Origin: Plotosus lineatus
Taxonomy: Eukaryota; Chordata; Actinopteri; Siluriformes; Plotosidae
Reading direction: 5' to 3'
Length of the DNA: 64,000 nucleotides
NCBI GenBank assembly: GCA_024760905.1
Contig: CM045729.1
Location: 57,895,580 to 57,959,579, forward strand
Below are positions 10,911 through 20,900 of this stretch, in pieces (the stretch's first letter is position 1; each line of letters opens with the position of its first letter). The notes below the pieces were generated by a model. It ran no database searches. It saw nothing but the letters and a program-made list of their open reading frames with translations, and had not been told where the DNA came from. The position numbers and the translations under genes are program-made.

Positions 10911-11827
10911 CAGTCGGCCCTCTACTTACGAAATTAATTCGTTCCAGAGCCTTTTTCATAACCTGGAGTTTTCGTTAGAGGTGCATTTTACACGTAAAAC
11001 CCGTGATTCGTTCCAAGGCTCCCAAGACTACCCCATAAACCCTTCAAAAGTTATAAAAGTACACCAAATTTGTATGAAATATGTATAAAATATGTGTTAA
11101 AAGTAAAAGAAAATTATTTACCTTTTTTTAAATCTCTCGAACCACCCATGCGACGCTTTAAAGTCCGGGGTCTGCTGGTCTGAAGAACCCCCACCCCCAC
11201 CCTCCTTCACGAGGTCTTTAAATATGGCGGTTGCTTTTTCCGAAATAATTGCTCCGTCATTGTAACTCCGCTTTTAAGGTCTCCTTCTGCTTCAATATCG
11301 TCCCGATTGTAGAGGGGTTTTGGCCATACTCCTTTGCGATTTTGCTCAACCGCATTCCACTTTTGTATTTTTTTTTTATTTTTATGATCTCCTGCTTCAC
11401 TTCGCTTCTTCTTTTCGGTGTCACTGGGAATCACTTTCTTGGGGTCCATGATGAATCTCGAAATATAACGCTGCAATGATCACTCTCAAAAAAACTCACG
11501 AGCCAACAGTCCTGTTCAACTCTCCTTCACGCGTGTGACAAACAGGAAGTATGGGTACAGGAATGGGTAGAGTTCAGCTCCCTCCTGGCCAATGGGAGGC
11601 CAGCGGGGCGAGATGGTGGGAGACAGCCAATGAGAGAGCAACTCACGCATTGTTTGAATGGCGCATTTTAATGTTTGAATGGTGCGTTTGAATTTTTGAA
11701 TGGTGTGTTTGGCGCTTTTTTCGTAAGATGAGGTTGTCTCGTATATAGAGGACGAAAATTAAGGAAAATGTTTTTTGTAACTTGGATTTTTCGTATTCGG
11801 AGGTTTTCTTAAGTAGAGGGCCGACTG
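10911..11827 (-). mobile_element. pogo/Tigger-like DNA transposon
   Basis: 917 bp between inverted termini CAGTCGGCCCTCTACTTACG (left) and the complementary AAGTAGAGGGCCGACTG (right), flanked by TA at 10909-10910 and 11828-11829. On the minus strand at 11455-11260 it encodes the start of a transposase: MDPKKVIPSDTEKK and, after one frameshift in an A run, a helix-turn-helix-like SGMRLSKIAKEYGQNPSTI. TA duplication and this N-terminus point to the pogo/Tigger group. Most of the transposase is missing, so it is non-autonomous. Confidence 0.85.
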
Positions 11828-11829
11828 TA

Positions 11830-12472
11830 CTTGACAGCTGAACTTTATATCCAACTGTCCAGCTACATGTGACAAAAGGGACAAAATTTCTGTTTGTGTG
11901 TGTGTTTTTTTTACTCCCTGTGACATCAACCCCATGGAGCTTTTTATGCACGGTTTCTAGTTGCATGTTATAGTATAGGTTTATGAAAACAATTGCAGAT
12001 ACCACACTATATATGCCAATAATGGCTTATTAAAGCAACACTACTATTTCTTTTGTCAGTCACCACATGCATTTCAATGAAAAGAGAAAGGTGACGTCTA
12101 TCAATCTTACACAATAATTAGGGAGACAATTCCACAAGATTTCTCTGTTGCTTCAATGGTTGTTTTACAATTCCGCACCTCATGATATCGGCTGTTTACA
12201 GTGACTGTTAAGTCAGTTGCAGTCAGCTGCCGGTGAAGTCAAATGTACCTACTGATGAAAAGTCACTCTTCCTCAGGAAATCAAACGAGATATGTCATGG
12301 CAATTGCACATTGTGTGATCTGTTACGTGATTTGGTTTGTGAAGTGTTCATACTCTGAGCTTGCCAGAGAGGCTGGCATGATTTTTCTATTTTGCATTCT
12401 ATTTTCAGCTTAAAAACATGGTTTCATAATCTCATTCAACAGCTGAAGCTCAGAGTACATGCACACGCACGT

Positions 12473-12571
<99 letters not shown>

Positions 12572-12584
12572 AACACACACACAC

Positions 12585-12639
<55 letters not shown>

Positions 12640-12656
12640 CAAACATATACATACAT

Positions 12657-12687
<31 letters not shown>

Positions 12688-13374
12688 AGGAGAGAGCAGG
12701 AGAGAGATACCATGTCTATCTGATTATCACCGAACCGGAAGCTGATCTGCTGTTATAGTTGAACCTGTAAGACAAGCATGTATAGAGACTATTCGGTTAG
12801 AGAAGTGGAGTGTGAGTGTTCAGAAGAGGAGGGAAACATTTAGAAGTAGCAGGAGAGTCTTCAGAAGTGGGAAAGCATATAGAAGACGAATGTTTTCAGA
12901 AGTACAGTACTTTTTTCTGTCATGTTCAAGGATCCCTGCAAGGTTTAGAAAAAAAATAGAGGAAACGGGTTCAGAAATAGAGGAAATGAAATATTTCAGC
13001 TGGGGGTCAAGGGGGCCACAGGGCCCCTGAAGCTGTAGACAATTTACCATTTGAAGGTGCTTAGAAAGAAACTTCTAATACAGAATTTCTGTAAAAAGGC
13101 AATATAACCTACCAATTGTTTAGATGCAATATGACATGATATTCTGCAATCAATATCACTTGTCATGACTACAACAGTGTCCTCAAGTCATTTCCATTGT
13201 TAATTGTTTTTGCCATCAGTATATCAATATAAGTAATTCCAAAATTATACAACAAAAGTTCCCCTTAGTTCATTATTTTGAATAGTTTTTGAGAGAATCT
13301 CTTCACTTCATCAGTAAAAGTACTGTAATTTCACAAGATATACAGTATATGGTAATTATGTTACAATGGATATA
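11830..13374. other. Intergenic, microsatellite-rich, no recognised gene
   Basis: Contains the compound CA/TA microsatellite at 12473-12692 and, at 12800-12910, a loose array of TTCAGAAG-like words. Open frames across the microsatellite are repeat artefacts. Confidence 0.45.
12473..12692. repeat. Compound (CA)n(TA)n(CA)n(TA)n(CATA)n microsatellite
   Basis: Alternating blocks of CA, TA and ATAC repeats spanning about 220 bp. Purine-pyrimidine alternation runs through almost the whole tract. Confidence 0.95.
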
Positions 13375-13773
13375 AAGGGATCCCTCGCTACTTCACGCTT
13401 CAATTCATGTGGCTTCAGTGCATCGCATTTTTAAAAAAATAAATAAATAATCGAATTAAAAAATAAGGAAATTAAGGAAAAATAGGGAGAAAAAAGTTAA
13501 AGAAAATGCCACAAAAACAAGGCCAGTGATGCAAAAAAACCAAACAAACACAAAACAAAAACAACCCAAAACCTCTTGTCAAAACTACAGTACTTCCATT
13601 TTTGTTAGGTGCACATCTGAGTGCGTGCGTGTCCGTATGTGGTGTGTCTTCTTCTTCTCATGCAATACCATCTGTATGTGTGTGTATTTACATCTTATGC
13701 TTTTTTTAAAAAAAAAAATGTGTTATTGTTATTATAAGAATTTATAGCACTGAATATGTATTTATTGATATTA

Positions 13774-15370
13774 CAGGTCCTTCTAAAAAAATTAGCATAT
13801 TGTGATAAAGTTAGTTATTTTCTGTAATGTACTGATAAACTTTCATATATTTTAGATTCATTGGACACCAACTGAAATATTTCAGGTCTTTTATTGTTTT
13901 AATACAGATGATTTTGGCATACAGTTCATGAAAAACCAAAATCCCTATCTAAAAAAATTAGCATATTTCATCCAACCAATAAAAAAAAAAGTGTTTTTAA
14001 TACAAAAAAAGTCAACCTTCAAATAATTATGTTCAGTTATTTTCAGAAATGACTGCTTCAGTGTGGCGTGGCATGGAGGCATTCAGCCTGTGGCACTGCT
14101 GAGGTGTTCTGGAGGCCCAGGATGCTTTGATAGCGGCCATAAGCTCATCCACAGTGTTGGGTCTGGTGTCTCTCAACTTTGTCTTCACAATATCCCACAG
14201 ATTCTCTATGGGGTTCAGGTCAGGAGAGTTGGCAGGCCAATTGAGCACAGTAATACCATGGTCAGTAAACCATTTAGCAGTGGTTTTGGCACTGTGAGCA
14301 GGTGCCAGGTCGTGCTGAAAAAAAATGAAATCTTCATCTCCATAAAGCTTTTCAGCAGATGGAAGCATGAAGTGCTCCAAAATCTCCTTATAGCTAGCTG
14401 CATTGTCCCTGCCCTTGATAAAACACAGTGGACCAACACCAGCAGCTGACATGGCACCCCAGACCATCACTGACTGTGGGTACTTGACACTGGACTTCAG
14501 GCATTTTGGCATTTCCTTCTCCCCAGTCTTCCTCCAGACTCTGGCACCTTGATTTCCGAATGACATGCAAAATTTGCTTTCATCCGAAAAAGTACTTTGG
14601 ACCACTGAGCAACAGTCCAGTTCTGCTTCTCTGTAGCCCAGGTCAGGCGCTTCTGCCGCTGTTTCTGGTTCAAAAGTGGTTTGACCTGGGGAATGTGGCA
14701 CCTATAGCCCATTTCCTGCACACGCCTGTGCACGGTGGCACGTGCATGGTGGCTCTGGATGGTTCTACTCCAGACTCAGTCCACTGCTTCCACAGGCCCC
14801 CCAAGGTCTGGAATCGGCCCTTCTCCACAATCGTCCTCAGGGTCCGGTCACCTCTTCTGGTTGTGCAGCGTTTTCTGCCACACTTTTTCCTTCCCACAGT
14901 CGTCCCACTTAGGTGCCTCCATACAGCACGCTGGGAACAGCCTATTCGCTCAGAGATTTCTTTCTGTGTCTTACCCTCTTGCTTGAGGGTGTCAATGATG
15001 GCCTTCTGGACAGCAGTCAGGTCGGCAGTCTTACCCATGATTGCGATTTTGAGTCATGAACCAGGCTGGGAGTTTTTAAAAGTCTCAGGAATCTTTTGCA
15101 GGTGTTTAGAGTTAATTGGTTGATTCAGATGATTAGGTTAAAAGCTCGTTTAGAGTATCTTTTCATGATATGCTAATTTTTTGAGATAGGAATTTTGGGT
15201 TTTCATGAGCTGTATGCCAAAATCATCAGGATTTAAAACAATGAAAAAACCTGATATATTTCAGTTGGTGTGCATTGAATCTAAAATATATGAAAGTTTA
15301 ATTTTTATCAATACATTACAGAAAATAATGAATTTTATCACAATATGCTAATTTTTTTGAGAAGGACCTG
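13774..15370 (-). mobile_element. Tc1-like transposon with long IR/DR-type termini
   Basis: 1597 bp, flanked by TA at 13772-13773 and 15371-15372. Termini are CAGGTCCTTCTAAAAAAATT and its inverse. Each end is about 200 bp of inverted repeat with a second internal copy of the outer motif (CTAAAAAAATTAGCATAT at about 13949 and its complement near 15169). That is the paired direct-repeat layout known from the IR/DR group of fish Tc1 elements. It carries one transposase reading region on the minus strand. Confidence 0.93.
14033..15038 (-). pseudogene. Tc1-like DDE transposase, frameshifted
   Basis: The N-terminal part (15038-14733) starts MGKTADLTAVQKAIIDTLKQ and holds a paired-like helix-turn-helix (KEISERIGCSQRAVWRHLSG). 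After about two frame changes between 14740 and 14560, the catalytic part runs to 14033. It shows the three acidic positions in FSDESKF, FFQHDLAPAH and NSPDLNPIENLWD, the D,D34E spacing typical of Tc1. The shifts make it inactive as read, unless they are sequence errors. An intact copy would be about 340 residues. Confidence 0.88.
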
Positions 15371-15479
15371 TACATGTACGTCAGTCGCAGAGGGGTTGAT
15401 CCTTTTTTGTGGAATTCGGTGGTCGCAAAGGGATCTCGATCCCAATTAACGGCGGAAAGTGAGAGATCCCTGTACACAT

Positions 15480-16131
15480 TATACAAGAATAAAAATAATT
15501 ATCAGAGTCTGTAACAGGTGTTAGAAAAAAAATCCTACTTCAGGCAGAGGCTGGAGGTGTTTGGAGCATAGCGCCAAACTAAGACGGAAATACCGTCGAA
15601 GTGCATAGCAGTGCCATGGGCCAACAGGCCCAAGGCAGGTGGAGAGGAAGTGGGAGGGGATATTCCTTCCCACAGGAGGAGTTGGGGAGCCTCCGCCAAG
15701 AAAATTTTTCTAAATGGGAGCTTTGAGATGCATTCTCTTGGTATCTGAGGCCAAGAATTTGAGAATTTGTGATTGACTGCTAAGTATAATAATCTATAAA
15801 AAATTCAGACAGCAATTATGTGGAATTTAACATGAGATTCATCTACCAGAAAATTTAAATTAAGTCAAGACATTTTATTAAATATACACTGTATAAATGT
15901 AAAGAATATTCCATATCTTTGGTAAGTATTTTACTTTACATGTTATTTATCAAACTATGCATTGTTTTTGTCAAATGCAAAAAAAAACCCATAATTTCCA
16001 GTTATTGCAGTATTGAGTATTTCAAGTGGAGATTCAGTTTTACAATACTATGTTGCATCAATGTCATAACAACTAACTTGTTCAGCACAAAAGACATAAA
16101 AGTATCTGAATGTTAAACATTTTAAACAATT
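15480..16131. other. Intergenic, no recognised gene
   Basis: A G-rich segment at 15540-15690 (GCAGAGGCTGGAGGTGTTTG and following) stands out from AT-rich surroundings. I could not assign it. Confidence 0.35.
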
Positions 16132-16416
16132 TTACAACATAAATAAATTAACAATACTCTGGCTTCCCGATTGAGATTTAGTTGCTTTCTTGTGTTTGTT
16201 TGTCGAGCTATGCTTGCCAAGTGCCTTTTCACCCTCTTCTACACAAATATTACATTTGCAAAATATGCATGTGACGTTAAACTCGTCTTTCTTAACGAGC
16301 CAGTCCCCATAAACTCCACCGTTGGGATTGGAAGCCTTTAATAAATCTGGTGAAAATTGTAAAACCATGCTGGCATTCTTGACAATGTTGCATCCACGGA
16401 CTTTCAGAAAAACCAA
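16132..16416 (-). other. Open reading frame with a BED/C2H2-like zinc finger, origin unclear
   Basis: 94 residues from ATG to stop with no internal break. The middle shows a C-x2-C...H-x5-H finger (TCIFCKCNICVEEGEKALGK, then HSSTNKH) preceded by GDWLVKKDEF. The tail is SQSGSQSIVNLFML. Such fingers head many hAT-type transposases and some domesticated host proteins. No transposase catalytic domain follows within view on the same strand. It could be a first exon, a transposon remnant or chance. Confidence 0.35.
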
Positions 16417-17997
16417 TATGGCGCGAAATAACGTAAATCAACATGTTATGAGAGATAATAGAGAGAGTTCAGAGAGCCGTTTCCAACAGTTACCAAGCCT
16501 CCCACTGAAAACCGTGTATGCGTGCATGCGAGCGCACGGGCCCGGGGGAGTAAGCACGGTTACTTACATACAAAGCATGTCAAACGAGCATGGCTACAGG
16601 TGATATTATTTTTTTAAATCCGACGGAAAATCACAAAACAGCATAAAATAACATAAAAATCTGACTTTATCCGACAATTTTGCCGAAATCCAACAAGAGT
16701 CAGAAATTCCGACTTGTTACACACACTGAATTATCACTTTGGCCAGTAAAAATAGTGGAATTCAGCTAAATATCAAGATCTGGGATTCCTGCATGTTCTA
16801 TTTTCTGCACAAAGAATGCCAAAAACAGATCTGATATGCATTTTAGTGCAGTGATGCATACAGCCTCTCTTGGGATTTTTTTTTTTTTTTTGGCGGAAAC
16901 TTGAGTATTGGTCCAAATTATCATGATCATATGCAGTGATTTATGTCTAAGACAGGTTGTGCTGCAGCTGGGCCTGGTGGCTCGAGTCTGAAAGTATCGA
17001 AGTTCACCATGTTGCTTGTGTACATCTTCAGATTTTGCTCAAAGGATTTTGGCAAAACTGCAGCAAGTGTTAATAAAGTGCCGCTTTTGCATTTTGTGAT
17101 ACAGCAGATGATGGAACAACATGAAGCCAATTGATTAGAAACATTTCTCCTTCAGACTCTTTATGAAACTTAAAATACAGCCATGTCCTTCATTCTACTT
17201 CCTCTTTCATGACAAACTTTTTGAACAGTAATGTTCCCCTGCTTTCATATGTACATTTCATACATATGCTTGCTGTCTCTATTCAATATTACTAACAAGG
17301 TCCGCAAGAGCACAGAAATAGTTTTGAAATGTTATAAATGTAAATTCTAGAAACAAAATAAGTGGCCACAAAAAAAAAAAAAAACACTTTCCTTAGAAAC
17401 CTGAAACTTTGGAAAGAGAACAGAACGATACGTCGATGGACACGGATATTTCTCCAGCTTTACAAACCTCAGTCTCTTTTAATTTCTTATGAGCCAACCA
17501 GAAAAAAAAAAAAAAATCAAACCCTTACGCACGCGCAATAGAAGTGTAATGTAGCTGGAGCGTGAAGGTTTTTTTTTTTTAATTATATATAAAATAAAAG
17601 TCTCACTGAAACATTATCAGGTGAATATTAGGTCAATTTATCTCATTTACTGTGAAGCACTTTGTATAATAAATTATTTGTACAGAATTTTAGACTTTAT
17701 ATGGTGCGATGTTATTAACTGGCCACATCTTGAAACTCCCAAATCCAGCAACAATAAACTTTTATTTTGAAAACTCGATTGTGAAAACCGTAAGAAAAGT
17801 ACGCACTGCGGTGGCTGGCTTCACACATGCATTTCAGCGGTGATGGCGGTTGGGAGCCATGGGGATTTTTCACGGGTAATTCAGCAGTAGGGTTCGAGTG
17901 ATTTTCCACTCAAGAGCGTGAGTAAAACAGACAGCTAGTCGTTCTGTGTTTCGAAGCTGAGCAGTACGGATCTCGCTGCACACGTTGGCGGTGTAAA
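16417..17997. other. Upstream region of med14, including presumed promoter and 5' UTR
   Basis: AT-rich with several A/T runs up to about 17700, then more GC-balanced toward the start codon. No TATA box near a likely start. The transcription start cannot be placed from sequence alone. Confidence 0.4.
17526..17537 (+). promoter_or_regulatory. NRF1-like site upstream of med14
   Basis: TACGCACGCGCA matches the NRF1 consensus YGCGCAYGCGCR at 11 of 12 positions. It lies about 460 bp before the start codon. NRF1 sites are common in TATA-less housekeeping promoters. Inference only. Confidence 0.3.
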
Positions 17998-20900
17998 ATG
18001 GCTCCGGTACAGATCGGTACAGAGGGACAGCTGGTGCCCGTCGGGGGGCCGAGCACAGCTCCACAGCCTGCCCCTGGAGCTCCGGCCACTCAGGGAGTCC
18101 GTCTCAGCGTCCTGATCGAGTTTCTGCTTCAGCGGACCTATCACGAAATAACGCTCCTGGCTGAACTGTGAGTTCTCGGGTCATTTTGACACTAATGCGC
18201 TAATAATGTACACAGCTTCCTCCAGTCAATAAACTCCGGGCTAGCCTTCCGTTAGCGGTTAGCTAATCCGTTTAGCCTGTGGAACCACCAGATCCCAATC
18301 CAACAGATACACACTGTACACTCAATGTTTCACAATTCTGTCACCTAGGATAATTTGAACATAATATTCGGTATGTTGAGGGTCAAGTTTAATAATTTTC
18401 GGCGAATGGTGTCGCTCAGTCAGATAGCTACTAGCTTAGCCACAGCAGTGACGTAAACAGCGGTTGACATGGTGTATGGTGGTGATGAGAAATTTTAATA
18501 TATGTCTGCATTTTAAAATAAATCAAAACTTTAAAAAATTGGTCTATAGAAGAAAAACCTTCAATATAGATCATGACAGTCGATCCGTGATCCTGTATTG
18601 GGTGTGTGTGTGTGTGTGTGTGTGTGTCATGTATTGTATTGAACTCCCCCTGAATATATAAATAAAACAAATCCAAGCGCTTTCTTTATTCATAACTTTT
18701 TATACATTTTTCCTCTGTATATTTTACACGTGACCTTCATTTGTTTTTCTCGAGTCCAGTGGTTTCGTTTGAATTAGTTGTGTTTTCCAGCATGGGCTGC
18801 TCAGCCTTGGTTTCTGGGGACAGTGGCTATTTCAGCCGGAGCTCTCGGTTTGTGGCTGTGGTGGAGCTGCGGGGAAATCTGCCTTTTCCTCTGCAGTTCG
18901 TTCATTCCACTTCAGATCAGAGCATCATGACATGTTAGAGGGTTATATTAATTAAACTCGGGGATTTATTATTTATTTTGGAAGATCAGACTAGATCAGC
19001 TTTGCGACTCCCACTGATAAGGAAAACTCAGCTTTATATCAGGACAGATTGTGGGGGAAATCCTGAACTGGTTAATCCAGGAGTAGGAAATGTCCAGCCC
19101 AACTCAACCACTGCTTCCATGGGCACTTGAGCAAGATCATTTGCCATCTTCACACTTATACCTGGCAGTGGTGGCCTGATGGTAAAGGTGGTGTCACTGA
19201 TCCTAAGGTTGGGGGTTCGAGCCACACTCTCCACAGGTTGTCACTGTCCCCCCAGTGCAGCTAACTGGGCTATCAAAGGCCGGCCATGTCTCTCACTGTC
19301 TATGGTGAGAGGTTCGTGTAAAAGAACCATTGCTGACTTTTGACAAGAGTAGCTGCAAAGCCCTCAGCGTGTTTCCACCCTGCGATGGCCTGGAGAGCTG
19401 TCCAGAGTGTACTCTGCCCTTGCCTTGAGTCAGCTGGGATGGGTGCCAGCTTCCTGGCGACCCTAATTAGGATGAATTGGTTATAGAAGATGAATGATGA
19501 ATACTTATAGCTTGCATAGAAATAAAGTTATGGACCTTTTTCTTTTTTTCAAAAAAGGGGGTAAATTTGCATGACGCCATAATTTCATGTGTTTTCCTTT
19601 GTCAAAAGTAGCAGATTCAGTCTTCAGCCTTTCAGAAACAAGCCCAAAAGGCCAAACTACTTCAGAAGCTGTTCGTTCATATTCGAACCACTCTGAAGTC
19701 ACATTAAATTTTGAGCTGGTCCAAAACTTTTCCAAAGATGCGAATATAAACAATTTACCTCAAATTTAATTGACTACCTCCAAAAATATATGAAATTACT
19801 CTCAAACTAAAATTAATTTATATGTTCGGCCATGATTGCTTACATGTGAGTAAGGCTTTCGACCCAAGTCACACCTACGCAATCTATCCGAAAGTACATA
19901 GGAATTTTATTTTGAAGGGAATTGAAGAAATTAGAACTGAAATTTGCATATTTTCTGGAGTATAATTGTTTAAATTTAAGGTGAATAAGTCGTATTCGTG
20001 GTTATGGTGAAAAATGTTGGATTTGTTAAATTTGGTATGAAATCAGAACTGCGAATTCCAGTTTGAATTAATCGATATTATTTGGGCTTTCAAATTAAGC
20101 TGGCGGTAATCCAGGGTACTGGAGTTCTCTATTTTAACTTTTAAAAAAAAATCTGCATATTTCCTCTATGCAACGTGCCTCTTGCCGTCTCGCAAACGTA
20201 TTGTAATAATATACAGAATCCCTCGCCACTTCGCGCTTCAATTCATGTGGCTTCAGTGCATCGCGTTTAAAAAAAAAAAAATCATCGAATTAAAAAAATG
20301 AGGAAATTAAGGAAGAATAGGGGAAAAAGTTAAGGAAAATGCCACAAAAACAAGGCCAATTATGCAAAAAAAAAAAACCTAAACAAACAAAAAGCAACCC
20401 AAAATCTCCCATCAAAACTACTTACATTTTTGTGAGGCATGCATCTGATCATCTCGGTCCCAATTAACCTCGTAAAGTAAGGGATCCCTGTATTTCTAAA
20501 TGTAAATGTTTGTTCCAGTGTCAGTGTACTTACTGCTCAAATTGCTTTTTACAACAGACAGAGCAACGTACGTCTGCAATCTGTTCCACTGGCTTTTGAG
20601 AGAGCTACACCATTTTGTGCTGGGACTTCTGCTTGAGTCTTTGAAGGGGAGGAAGGCACAGGTTTTTATGAGCAGCTCCATGCGCCACTATCTCAAATAC
20701 ATCCATTTTTTTTAGGTTCAATCCAATAGTGCAGGCTGAAATAGTCTCTGTCCAATAAGCCAAAGCTGATCTCAGACCAGACATGAGCAGCTCATGCTGG
20801 AATACATTAATTCAACTGGACCCACTGGACGTCAAGGCAATAAAATGGAGAGTACATGAAAATATACAGAGAAAAGAAGCATAAAATAGTAATAAAAAAG

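Larger units (their letters stand above)
13375..15472. mobile_element. MITE M1, split by a Tc1-like element
   Basis: The left part (13375-13773) starts AAGGGATCCCTCGCTACTTC and the right part (15373-15472) ends with the complementary GAGAGATCCCTG followed by TA. Together they match the M1 elements at 20214-20490 and 62151-62569 (TIR CAGGGATCCCTC, TA flanks). The Tc1-like element occupies the middle. Confidence 0.75.

Noticed and set aside
12392..12758. Several overlapping frames reading His-Thr or Tyr-Ile repeats
   Set aside because: They are translations of the CA/TA microsatellite.
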